Source: Chitinophagales bacterium (GTDB taxonomy: Bacteria > Bacteroidota > Bacteroidia > Chitinophagales > CAIOSU01). From it: DNA of 43,348 nt. The stretch covers positions 1-43,348 of the forward strand of contig JBBDNB010000004.1 of NCBI GenBank assembly GCA_040877935.1. Reading direction: 5' to 3'. Under the pieces are notes generated by a model. The model searched no databases and was not told where the DNA came from. It saw nothing but the letters and a program-made list of their open reading frames with translations. The position numbers and the translations under genes were made by a program. Below, in pieces: positions 22,709 through 30,076 of this stretch (the first letter of the stretch is position 1; every line of letters begins with the position of its first letter).

Positions 22709-24241
22709 ATGAAGTATTGCTTCCTCAATCTCAAGGTTGGATTGCTCTTTTTATTTACACTGCTTTTATCCCCTGAATTATTCAGTCAAATTAACAGAGG
22801 TAATGTAGGTATAGGAACTTTAACACCAGATTCTTCAGCAATTTTAGATTTAGAATCGACCGAAAAAGGTTTTTTACAGCCACGCATGAGTACGGCTGAG
22901 CGAGATTTAATCAATGATCCGGCAACAGGCCTGGCAATTTTCAATGTGGACGACAGCACACACCAATACTACAATGGCACTTGCTGGATCAATGTCTTCC
23001 AAAGAAACTGTGACGATTGTTTTTTCACTATTACGCCCAGCAGCATTGCCGATACCATTGACCGAACGCAAACCGATTCGATTACTATTACCCTCGATAT
23101 TGTGCAAAATACAGGAGCAGCTCAAAATATTGCACTTAACATTGTAAATGTATTGCCGCAGGGCATGTCAGCAAATTTTAGCCAAAACCCGGTTTTTTCT
23201 ACCGGATCCAGCGACCTGACCATTAAAGTAACTCCATTTACTCCCGATGGTTCCCACGCCATTATTATCCAGGCGCTTTGCGGCTCCAGCATCTATAATA
23301 TTGTTTACTCGCTATACTTGGAACCCTGCTATTACTTAGATGTGAATAACAACCAGTCAAATTATATAATGAGTGTGGACTTGTATACCACCTATCCGCA
23401 ATTGCTTTTGTCACCAAATGACCCGGTATGTGTGGTCAATGAAGTGCTTGCAGGCGTTTCCTTAGAAGGAACCAGCATTCCTGCCATACCATTTGTCCCT
23501 CCTGTTCCTCCAATACCCGCTTATTCTATGGGCCCAATTCCTACAGGCTCACGTGTAGCTATTGTAAACAATGGTCAAATTATAGGCGCAGGTGGAGATG
23601 GAGGAACAGCTACTGATCCCAATTTCGGCTATACAGGAGAAGGCTTTGATGGTGGCGATGCCATTCGAATTTCTGCCAATACATCCGTGCTGAACAATGG
23701 CTATATTTTTGGCGGTGGCGGTGGCGGTGGTGCCGTAGCATTTCAAATTGGCATTCCGCTCGGCCCTATCTTTTTCGGATTTTTGATCGGCTCCGGTGGC
23801 GGTGGTGGTGCCGGTGGCGGTGATGGCGGAAATATCCCCACGCTTGTCGGTATCCAGTTTTACTCTCAGGGATTGGATGGTTCTGATGGTATATTTGGTA
23901 CGCCTGGACAAGGTGGTATTTTGCAATTGCCCATTAATATTCAACAGGGGCCTGTTTCCATTACTATCAACCCCAATGTAAGAGGTGGAAATGGTGGTGC
24001 TTATGGATTTCCCGGAACTGCAGGACTATTCCAGGTTTCACTTTCAGCATCTATTGTTGTAAACATTCCGTTTATAGGCCCTATTACCATTCCGATAGTT
24101 ACCAATCTTAACATACCAATACCTCTTCCAATTCCCGCTGCAGGTGATGGTGGATATGCTGTTAAAAGAAACGGAAACCCGCTTAATCTAACCGATCAGG
24201 TGTATAATACTACTTTCCTGAAGGGTAGAGTGGGCAATTAA
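22709..24241 (+). CDS. Secreted glycine-rich surface protein
   Basis: A 510-aa exported protein. Signal peptide MKYCFLNLKVGLLFLFTLLL and on to FSQ. The N-terminal NVGIGTLTPDSSAILDLEST matches the GIGTxxP module common at the start of Bacteroidota surface and fibre-like proteins. The middle part (about 110-230) resembles a beta-sandwich repeat (FFTITPSSIADTIDRTQTDS). The C-terminal half is rich in Gly (several GGGGGGG runs, for instance FGGGGGGGAV) and in VGI/IPIPLPIPA stretches, like glycine-rich fibre tips. No T9SS tail is seen. The start is set at ATG 22709 because of the promoter directly upstream. A signal-less longer start is rejected. Confidence 0.75.
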   Translation: MKYCFLNLKVGLLFLFTLLLSPELFSQINRGNVGIGTLTPDSSAILDLESTEKGFLQPRMSTAERDLINDPATGLAIFNVDDSTHQYYNGTCWINVFQRNCDDCFFTITPSSIADTIDRTQTDSITITLDIVQNTGAAQNIALNIVNVLPQGMSANFSQNPVFSTGSSDLTIKVTPFTPDGSHAIIIQALCGSSIYNIVYSLYLEPCYYLDVNNNQSNYIMSVDLYTTYPQLLLSPNDPVCVVNEVLAGVSLEGTSIPAIPFVPPVPPIPAYSMGPIPTGSRVAIVNNGQIIGAGGDGGTATDPNFGYTGEGFDGGDAIRISANTSVLNNGYIFGGGGGGGAVAFQIGIPLGPIFFGFLIGSGGGGGAGGGDGGNIPTLVGIQFYSQGLDGSDGIFGTPGQGGILQLPINIQQGPVSITINPNVRGGNGGAYGFPGTAGLFQVSLSASIVVNIPFIGPITIPIVTNLNIPIPLPIPAAGDGGYAVKRNGNPLNLTDQVYNTTFLKGRVGN

Positions 24242-24261
24242 CCATTTAAAACAAATACACA

Positions 24262-24966
24262 ATGACACGATCAATATTAATTTTATGCGCCTTGTTTTTT
24301 GCTGGCATTTCGATTGCTCAAAAACCTTTTGAGGGCATTATTGACATGACTACTGTGAATAACGAAATTCAGGAAAAAGCCGATATCAAATGGTATATCA
24401 AAAATGGCAATCACCGCCTGGAATACTCAGGAACTAAAGCCGGAGAAAGCTACAGCTATATCTTTTTGATAGCTGCGGGCAACAACCTGATGCAGATGTT
24501 ATCTGATGCCGATGGAAAGAAAGTGGTTTATGAAATTCCACAAGATGCCATAACAAATAGCATTAAGCCCGGCTATGGTTCTGAAATCCAGAAGACAGAC
24601 GATACCAAACTGGTATCCGGTTATTCTGCCATAAAAATGAAAGTGGAATCCCCCGATAAAATTTCTACTGTATGGGTAAGTGATAAAACACCTATTAATA
24701 TGCATGATATGCCAGCTATTTTACTTTCCAGCAGTGTTTTGAAAAATTTAAAAGAAAAAGGCATCAATGCAATTCCCCTGGAAATCAACTCTGCAAACAC
24801 GGGCGGTAACTTGCTTTACTCGCAAAAAATCACTTCCATTAAAAAACAATCCGTTAGTGATGATAAATTTAAAGTACCTGCTGAGTACCAACCTTTGAAT
24901 AAAAATATGCAGGTACAGCCTGCTGATCCCAATCAAATGCAAAACAGCAATCCAAAAGGCAACTAA
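24262..24966 (+). CDS. Secreted DUF4412-like protein
   Basis: A 234-aa protein with signal peptide MTRSILILCALFFAGISIAQ. The mature region follows the DUF4412-like pattern (FEGIIDMTTVNNEIQEKADI, IKWYIKNGNHRLEYSG, PQDAITNSIKPGYGSEIQ), predicted as a beta-barrel-like periplasmic or outer-membrane-associated protein of unknown function. The C-terminus is a Gln/Asn-rich tail (PADPNQMQNSNPKGN). It starts 20 bp after the glycine-rich gene and ends 6 bp before the next, so an operon is likely. Confidence 0.75.
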   Translation: MTRSILILCALFFAGISIAQKPFEGIIDMTTVNNEIQEKADIKWYIKNGNHRLEYSGTKAGESYSYIFLIAAGNNLMQMLSDADGKKVVYEIPQDAITNSIKPGYGSEIQKTDDTKLVSGYSAIKMKVESPDKISTVWVSDKTPINMHDMPAILLSSSVLKNLKEKGINAIPLEINSANTGGNLLYSQKITSIKKQSVSDDKFKVPAEYQPLNKNMQVQPADPNQMQNSNPKGN

Positions 24967-24972
24967 ATTAGT

Positions 24973-26043
24973 ATGAAAAAACATTCAGTTCAAAGGGCTA
25001 CTCAAATTAGAATAGCCCTTTTTTTATTGCCAATACTATTGATTTTTGCGCAGTGCAGCAGAAAAATCCAGGACAAAAGCATCATACACCAAGGTGGGGA
25101 ATTGCGGATTTCAAAAAAGGAAAACAAACCTCCTCTAAACATCCATTTTTTTGGCGTAACCAATTTCTTTATAGAGCTGGAAGGCAAGGCTTTATTGACC
25201 GATCCATTTATTTCCAATCCCGTGAGCAAAAAAGTTGTTTTTGGAAAAATAGCTACGGACACGAGTATTGTCGATTCGTTTATAGCGGCTGTTGATTTGA
25301 AAAAAACGAGAATGGTCAGCATTGGACATGCGCATTACGATCACCTGATGGATTGGCCCTACATGAGCAACTTTGTGGAGCCCGATAAAGTGGTTTTTGC
25401 TGGAAGCGAAACGGCCGTAAATACCGTAGCGGCTTACAATCAGAAATTGGCAAAAGTGCAAAAGGTGAATGATTTGATGGGCAATATCGAGCAACCCGGG
25501 CAGTGGATTTACAGCATTGATAGCAGTATGCGCCTGATGGCTTTTGAGGCAGAACACCCCAGTCATTTTATGGGCATTACGCTCTACAGCGGACATTATC
25601 ACGAGGCATTGGAGGAAGCTCCCGTAAAAGCCAAACGCTGGAAAATGGGACAGCCTTTGAGTTATTTGGTAGATTTTTTGGATGAAGGAAAAATACAGTA
25701 CCGCATATTTATACAAACTTCCAATGGTGAAAAACCTGCTGGATATTTCCCCAAAGAAATGCTGATAAATCATCCCGTGGACATTGCATTTTTGTCAATA
25801 GCCCTAAAGGGTAAAAAGATCAGGGAATTGGAAGAAATGGTCAATTATATTGAGCCGCAATTGGTTTTTCTTGGTCATTGGGAAAATTTCATGCAGGAAA
25901 AAACCGCTCCCGTTCGGGCAGTAGCCAAATCCAATATTTCGAAGCACTGGATTTACATCAAGGAAAAATTCCCAGAACATCCTGAATTTGTGCTGCCCAT
26001 GCCGGGATCTGCTTATGTGGTAAACGGCTTAACCAAGGATTAA
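24973..26043 (+). CDS. Metallo-beta-lactamase-fold lipoprotein hydrolase
   Basis: A 356-aa protein with a lipoprotein signal ending at Cys28 (IFAQC). The metal-binding motif H-x-H-x-D-H is HAHYDH at residues 119-124, preceded by the beta strand MVSIGHA and ligand-like Asp77 in LLTDPF. Later ligands may be His185 region (AEHPSHFMG) and His in FLGHWENF. The pattern (NFFIELEGKALLTDPF) resembles UlaG/RomA-type phosphodiesterases or lactonases. It is anchored in a membrane facing the periplasm or surface. It lies 6 bp after the DUF4412-like gene and 79 bp before the alkaline phosphatase. Confidence 0.85.
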   Translation: MKKHSVQRATQIRIALFLLPILLIFAQCSRKIQDKSIIHQGGELRISKKENKPPLNIHFFGVTNFFIELEGKALLTDPFISNPVSKKVVFGKIATDTSIVDSFIAAVDLKKTRMVSIGHAHYDHLMDWPYMSNFVEPDKVVFAGSETAVNTVAAYNQKLAKVQKVNDLMGNIEQPGQWIYSIDSSMRLMAFEAEHPSHFMGITLYSGHYHEALEEAPVKAKRWKMGQPLSYLVDFLDEGKIQYRIFIQTSNGEKPAGYFPKEMLINHPVDIAFLSIALKGKKIRELEEMVNYIEPQLVFLGHWENFMQEKTAPVRAVAKSNISKHWIYIKEKFPEHPEFVLPMPGSAYVVNGLTKD

Positions 26044-26122
26044 CACGCAATTATTAAAAAATGCGCTGAGAATTACTTAAAATCGCAGTAGCGTTAACCA
26101 ATTCCCCATTTAAATCAATATT

Positions 26123-27550
26123 ATGAAAAGAAGAAGTTTTTTTAGGCAAGGTGCAGTGGCCACCGTTGGCGCAGGTTTAATTCTGCCAGGATGTGTCAAT
26201 TTAGAGGAATCAAAAGAGAAACAATCCGTTGATGCGGGCAAAAAAGCCAAAAACATCATCTTTCTGGTGAGCGATGGAATGAGCACCGGCACACTCACTA
26301 TGGCCGACCACATGCTTCAGCGAATGAAAGGAAAGGGCAGCGTTTGGGTTGATTTGATTAAGCAAGGTCGTGTAAAGCGCAGCCTGATGGATACTGCTTC
26401 TTCCGATTCCTTGGTAACTGATTCTGCAGCCGCTGGAGCTGCCTGGGGCGGTGGTGTTCGTATTCCGAATGGAATGTTAAACATGAGTGCCGATGGCGAA
26501 AAATACAAACCTATTTTGCAAAAATTCAAGGAAAAAGGCAAAGCGGTAGGATGCGTGACAACAGTCCCCATTACCCATGCCACGCCCGCTTCGTTTTGTA
26601 TAAATCACCATACAAGGAAAGAGCAAGACGTGATTGCCGAAAAATACCTGCCCCTAAAATTTGATGTATTGATGGGCGGTGGAGATAAATATTTCAATGC
26701 TGAAAAAAGAGAGGATGGTTTAGACCTGTATCAAAAATTCAGGGACAATGGTTTTAAAGTAGCTTTGAATAAAAAAAGCATGACAGCCGAGCTGCAATCC
26801 GATGCTCCGCTACTGGGGGGTTTTGATGACAATGCCCTGCCCTATACCGTAGATCACAATTCCGACAAGGAAAAACTAAATACCGTGCCAACGCTGGCCG
26901 AAATGACCCAATTTGCCATTGACAAAATGAAGCGGAATCCCAATGGCTTTGTAATGCAAGTAGAGGGCGGCAAAGTGGATTGGGCTGCCCACGGAAATGA
27001 TGTAGGTGGATTGATATTCGATCAAATTGCTTTTGACGATGCGGTGAAAGTAGCTTTGGATTTTGCGGAAAAAGACAAAGAAACCTTGGTAATTATCACA
27101 ACAGATCACGGCAATGCCAACCCAGGATTGTATTATGGCAGCAAAGCCAATGATAATTTTGACAATATCCAGAAATTCAAGCACAGCAATGAATGGATTT
27201 TGGTTCAGAACGATGCACCTGCAAATGCAGCTCAGTTAATCGAGCGGATTGAATTTGCTCATGGTTATGCCATCGGAAAAGATGCTGCTGGTGAACTGGT
27301 AAAACACATTCAAAGCCTTAGCAAAAAAGATCAAAAAGACCCTTACAAACTGCCTTTTGAAAAACTGGCAATGGTTCAAAGAGAGCACACTTCAGTACAT
27401 TTTGGAGGAGATCACCACACTTCGGATTTTGTGGAAGTTTCCGCATTGGGCCCGGGCAGCGAATTGCTCAATCCTTTTGTATTGAACACCGAACTGCACA
27501 ATTTGATGTTGGAAGCTTGTGGCGTTGGGGAGAAGGTGAAGGTTTCTTAA
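26123..27550 (+). CDS. Alkaline phosphatase, Tat-type lipoprotein
   Basis: A 475-aa PhoA-family phosphomonoesterase. The N-terminus MKRRSFFRQGAVATVGAGLI has a twin-arginine motif and is followed by a lipobox Cys (LPGC), so Tat export with lipid anchoring is likely. Active-site features: Asp51 in FLVSDGM, the phosphorylated Ser in SLVTDSAAAGAA, THATPASF, EGGKVDWAAHGND, ITTDHGN and HFGGDHHTSDF, which together supply the two-zinc and magnesium ligands. Function: release of phosphate from organic esters outside the cytoplasm. No Pho-box-like motif was recognised in the 79-bp upstream gap. The last gene of the exported-protein run. Confidence 0.93.
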   Translation: MKRRSFFRQGAVATVGAGLILPGCVNLEESKEKQSVDAGKKAKNIIFLVSDGMSTGTLTMADHMLQRMKGKGSVWVDLIKQGRVKRSLMDTASSDSLVTDSAAAGAAWGGGVRIPNGMLNMSADGEKYKPILQKFKEKGKAVGCVTTVPITHATPASFCINHHTRKEQDVIAEKYLPLKFDVLMGGGDKYFNAEKREDGLDLYQKFRDNGFKVALNKKSMTAELQSDAPLLGGFDDNALPYTVDHNSDKEKLNTVPTLAEMTQFAIDKMKRNPNGFVMQVEGGKVDWAAHGNDVGGLIFDQIAFDDAVKVALDFAEKDKETLVIITTDHGNANPGLYYGSKANDNFDNIQKFKHSNEWILVQNDAPANAAQLIERIEFAHGYAIGKDAAGELVKHIQSLSKKDQKDPYKLPFEKLAMVQREHTSVHFGGDHHTSDFVEVSALGPGSELLNPFVLNTELHNLMLEACGVGEKVKVS

Positions 27551-27585
27551 GTGCCTAAAGTTGCTTTTGGTTTCCTATGCTATCA

Positions 27586-27616
27586 GACTTCCCAAGTCTT
27601 TGAGACTTTGGAAGTC
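27586..27616. terminator. Strong hairpin downstream of alkaline phosphatase
   Basis: Arms 27586-27599 and 27603-27616 are complementary at 13 of 14 positions with a three-base loop. It starts 36 bp after the stop. No T-run follows on either strand, so it may instead be a dispersed palindromic repeat. Confidence 0.5.
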
Positions 27617-27753
27617 TTGGCAAACGTAAATTTTGTTCAAAATATATAAGCGCTCAGTGAATTATCCCTATTCAAATCCGTTATTTTATTGTTACGCTTT
27701 GATTTATCCGTAAATTAGACAATGTTTAATCTCTTTAGAAAACGCTAATAATC

Positions 27754-27975
27754 ATGGGCCATCAAACACTAACCATTCAAGTAAATAGTGAAAAAGCCTT
27801 AAAGTTGATAGAGCAATTAGAAGCACTAAATTTAATTAAGGTGATAAAGCATTCCCCCAAAAAAAATAAAACAAAGCTTTCAAAAGATTTAGAAGGCAGT
27901 ATTACTACTGAAGAATCAGACCTAATGCATCAAGAATTGGATCAAATGCGCAAAGAATGGGAAAGAAATTCTTAA
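27754..27975 (+). CDS. Small antitoxin-like protein of a broken PIN toxin-antitoxin pair
   Basis: A 73-aa protein (MGHQTLTIQVNSEKALKLIE and so on), with an N-terminal beta strand and helix followed by a charged C-terminal part ending LMHQELDQMRKEWERNS. This build is typical of antitoxins that precede PIN-domain toxins in Bacteroidota. Overlapping its end by 19 bp, in another frame, begins a PIN-toxin start that is cut short (see 27957-28025). The antitoxin itself looks intact. It is probably a VapB-like partner, inferred mainly from the toxin remnant. Confidence 0.7.
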   Translation: MGHQTLTIQVNSEKALKLIEQLEALNLIKVIKHSPKKNKTKLSKDLEGSITTEESDLMHQELDQMRKEWERNS

Positions 27976-28025
27976 TCGATACAAATGTCGTAACCGATCT
28001 TAAAAAAAACCTTTCTACAGATTAA
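27957..28025 (+). pseudogene. Truncated PIN-domain toxin (first 22 codons only)
   Basis: ATG 27957 opens MGKKFLIDTNVVTDLKKNL and stops at 28023-28025. FLIDTNVV is the classical first strand and catalytic Asp of a PIN-domain ribonuclease (VapC type), and the overlap with the antitoxin frame is the usual arrangement. All other catalytic acids are missing, so the toxin is dead. The frame ends next to the palindrome at 28030-28076, which may mark the deletion or insertion point. Confidence 0.75.
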
Positions 28026-28029
28026 CACA

Positions 28030-28076
28030 AACGGTCAGACGGCATTATGCAGCCATATAATAGCCGTCAGACCGTT
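28030..28076. repeat. Palindrome at the break of the PIN toxin
   Basis: Arms 28030-28043 (AACGGTCAGACGGC) and 28063-28076 pair at 13 of 14 positions around a 19-base centre. It begins 5 bp after the truncated toxin's stop. Confidence 0.6.
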
Positions 28077-28101
28077 AATTGCCTAAATTATAGGATAAAC
28101 T

Positions 28102-28141
28102 TTTTCCAATTCCGATGGCTATCGGAATAAACTTTGGAAAA
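28102..28141. terminator. Bidirectional-looking hairpin between convergent genes
   Basis: Outer arms TTTTCCAA (28102-28109) and TTGGAAAA (28134-28141) enclose a perfect inner hairpin TTCCGAT (28110-28116) / ATCGGAA (28121-28127). It lies between the antitoxin/toxin remnant and the minus-strand gene ending at 28158. It may stop transcription from both sides. Confidence 0.5.
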
Positions 28142-28157
28142 GCCAATACACAAAAAA

Positions 28158-28511
28158 CTATTTCACCAATACATAATCATGGACTATAGCTTGGGAAGTT
28201 CCACCGCCATTAAAACTAACAGAAGTTGCGCTTTCTATACTATAACCCTTTTTAATGTATTCCTCAATAACTTTCGATAATGTCCTGAAATTTTCAGAAT
28301 CTCTAATATCATACCTCTCTAAATCGACAATTCTGGACTCACCGCCTTCAACAACATAAATAGCTGATGACTTTTTTATAATGTGATCGTTTATTCTAAT
28401 AGTTACAACATCTTTCTCTTGACTTTGAGGAGCAGCCACATAGGCCGAAAACAAGCTTGCAATTGCAATAACGGAAACCAATACGCTTACTGTAAAAATT
28501 CTTTTGTTCAT
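28158..28511 (-). CDS. Small secreted hypothetical protein
   Basis: A 117-aa protein from ATG 28511 (MNKRIFTVSVLVSVIAIASL), with a signal peptide that ends near AAP. The longer reading upstream of this ATG is low-complexity and is not favoured. The mature part contains VVTIRINDHIIKKSSAIYVV and SVSFNGGGTSQAIVHDYVLV, beta-rich segments; no family is recognised. It stands alone between palindromes. Confidence 0.6.
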   Translation of the reverse strand: MNKRIFTVSVLVSVIAIASLFSAYVAAPQSQEKDVVTIRINDHIIKKSSAIYVVEGGESRIVDLERYDIRDSENFRTLSKVIEEYIKKGYSIESATSVSFNGGGTSQAIVHDYVLVK

Positions 28512-28659
28512 GATTTTTGATTTTAATACTTTATGAAATAATGCTTTTAAATATAGAAATATATTTTGCGTTTTTAAAATCTTAATCCTGAAAAACCAAC
28601 TGATCATTATTTTTTAAGTATTTAGTTGTTTTATCAAAATAATTTGTAAATTAGGTAGC

Positions 28660-28869
28660 ATGAAGGTGAAAGCAAATATCGGCTTTGGACAATTGCTAAG
28701 AATTGTAACCGCACTCCCCCCAGATCAGCTTGAAAGACTAAGGAGCGAAATAGATCGAACAAGTGTCACATATAAAAACCTTCAAGTAAACAGGAAACTC
28801 CCTAAAGATTTGATAGATTCAGAACAAAAGACAAAAAGAATGAATAATCAAACCACATCCTTCAAATAG
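28660..28869 (+). CDS. Small hypothetical protein, antitoxin-like N-terminus
   Basis: A 69-aa protein. MKVKANIGFGQLLRIVTALP with PDQLERLRSEID resembles the short helical N-terminal region of antitoxins in PIN-type modules (a 'xFxQLLxIVxxLPxxQLExLxxEI' pattern), but the C-terminal half (NLQVNRKLPKDLIDSEQKTK) is not the usual toxin-binding tail. No toxin frame follows; within 60 bp lies the repeat at 28931. It may be a degenerate antitoxin or a small independent gene. Confidence 0.5.
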   Translation: MKVKANIGFGQLLRIVTALPPDQLERLRSEIDRTSVTYKNLQVNRKLPKDLIDSEQKTKRMNNQTTSFK

Positions 28870-28930
28870 AGAAAATGATTTTCTCATCCCCATAAATTTA
28901 ATTGCCTGAATACTTGCCTTTCTAATATAT

Positions 28931-28990
28931 TAACCTGAGTTCGGGAATTCTTTAGTGCTCAGCTTTTAAATAATTATCGAACTCAAGTTA
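28931..28990. repeat. Sixty-bp inverted-repeat element, copy B
   Basis: Arms TAACCTGAGTTCG (28931-28943) and 28978-28990 are complementary at 12 of 13 positions. The element shares its first eleven bases (AACCTGAGTTC), its length and an internal AATAATTAT with copy A at 22417-22476. Confidence 0.6.
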
Positions 28991-29051
28991 TTAAGGCAAA
29001 ACGCTCCAACGCACTTTGAAAACCCTCTAAAAAATCAGCAACTTTACAGGC

Positions 29052-29711
29052 ATGGGCATTCTTATTCTTTCTATCCTTCTTCTCTTTTCCACTCCTCAAG
29101 ATCAGCAGTATAACTTCACGTCTGCTGAAAAAGAACAATTGCATAATGGTGAAGTGGTAGTTCGTGAAGAAAAAATAGAGGGCATGCCCTGGCCGAAAAC
29201 CACTTCTTATACTTTTGTGGAAATTTCGCCACTAGATGGTCTGGCCATTTTCTCTGATTTTAAGGCGCAGCAGAACTATATTCCCCGCGTTATGGAATCG
29301 GGCGTAAAAGAGTACAAAAAGCCCTGGGAAATCTACGCCTCCATAAAAGCAGAAGTACCCTGGCCGGTGAATGAAAGCAATTACACCACTGGGAATATTT
29401 TGGAACACCCCAATGAAAACCACTACCGCCTGATCTGGTATTTTGTTGAGGCCGAACACTTTAACGATACCTATGGCTATATATCATTCCACCCATTTAA
29501 AGGCAAAACACTTATGGTGTACAATAGCTTTGTGGAACCCATGACACCTTTCCTGGCAAAATTATTTCAGGGAAAAGTAAGAAGCGAAAACCTGGAAGTA
29601 GTAAAGGCTATCAGAGATCACCTCAATTCATTTGAAGGCAAATCCAGTGATTACCTAAACACCCGCAGGGAAAAAGTGAAAGCTGCCCTTAGGGAGAAAG
29701 AGAAAAATTAA
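29052..29711 (+). CDS. START/SRPBCC-like lipid-binding protein, exported
   Basis: A 219-aa protein with a short N-terminal hydrophobic segment (MGILILSILLLFSTPQDQQY). The remainder follows the START/polyketide-cyclase (SRPBCC) pattern: EEKIEGMPWPKTTSYTFVEI, DGLAIFSDFKAQQNYIPRVM, IYASIKAEVPWPVNESNYTT and YGYISFHPFKGKTLMVYNSF form the helix-grip strands that enclose a hydrophobic ligand. The final helix is PFLAKLFQGKVRSENLEVVK. Ligand unknown, plausibly a lipid. It stands alone and converges on a TonB receptor gene. Confidence 0.75.
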   Translation: MGILILSILLLFSTPQDQQYNFTSAEKEQLHNGEVVVREEKIEGMPWPKTTSYTFVEISPLDGLAIFSDFKAQQNYIPRVMESGVKEYKKPWEIYASIKAEVPWPVNESNYTTGNILEHPNENHYRLIWYFVEAEHFNDTYGYISFHPFKGKTLMVYNSFVEPMTPFLAKLFQGKVRSENLEVVKAIRDHLNSFEGKSSDYLNTRREKVKAALREKEKN

Positions 29712-29969
29712 ATTACAACCGATATAAAGCAAAAACGCAAAAAAGCCATCTATTTGCTTTATCAACTTTTTTCGGCACCATACCAAATAAGCTTATTACG
29801 CCCTTTTATAGTTGTGGTAAAATCCGCAAAATATTCCAATATACTGACCATCCAGAGGCTGACCAATACCCCACTCGTGGAGCCTGTCCCGCCTGCCTAC
29901 CGGCACAGGCAGGCACTTCAAGTCGGGAACGCGAGCGGTGGCCATGAGTTCAGACTTTTACTCTGTTTT

Positions 29970-29993
29970 TCCAATGGGTCATGACCCATTGGA
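29970..29993. repeat. Perfect 24-bp palindrome
   Basis: The 24 bases are self-complementary with no spacer (half-site TCCAATGGGTCA). It lies 10 bp before the terminator hairpin at 30004. Confidence 0.7.
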
Positions 29994-30003
29994 TTTTAAA
30001 TTA

Positions 30004-30039
30004 AGAGCTGTCATCTTTGAAAAAAAAGATGACAGCTCT
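30004..30039. terminator. Perfect 15-bp-stem terminator between convergent genes
   Basis: Arms 30004-30018 (AGAGCTGTCATCTTT) and 30025-30039 are perfectly complementary with a six-base loop. It lies between the stops of the START-like gene (plus strand) and the TonB receptor (minus strand), and can serve either or both. Confidence 0.7.
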
Positions 30040-30076
30040 CTTCCTTAGAGGGAATTCGCTCTTTTCAGGGCTATGA

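Larger units (their letters stand above)
29712..30076. other. Gene-free 365-bp gap with several palindromes
   Basis: Between two convergent genes. It holds GCCTGCCT (29891-29898) / AGGCAGGC (29907-29914), a 24-bp perfect palindrome (29970-29993) and the terminator at 30004-30039. An open plus-strand frame over 29754-29984 has no recognisable protein. The G/C-rich middle (about 29875-29945) is unlike its surroundings and may be a relic of an inserted sequence. Confidence 0.6.

Noticed and set aside
25192-25773. 193-codon minus-strand open frame inside the metallo-beta-lactamase-fold gene
   Set aside because: It is wholly antisense to a gene with clear catalytic motifs and shows no recognisable protein features.
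29754-29984. 76-codon plus-strand open frame after the START-like gene
   Set aside because: It runs through the G/C-rich palindromic repeat at 29891-29914 and the 24-bp palindrome at 29970-29993, and resembles no known family.
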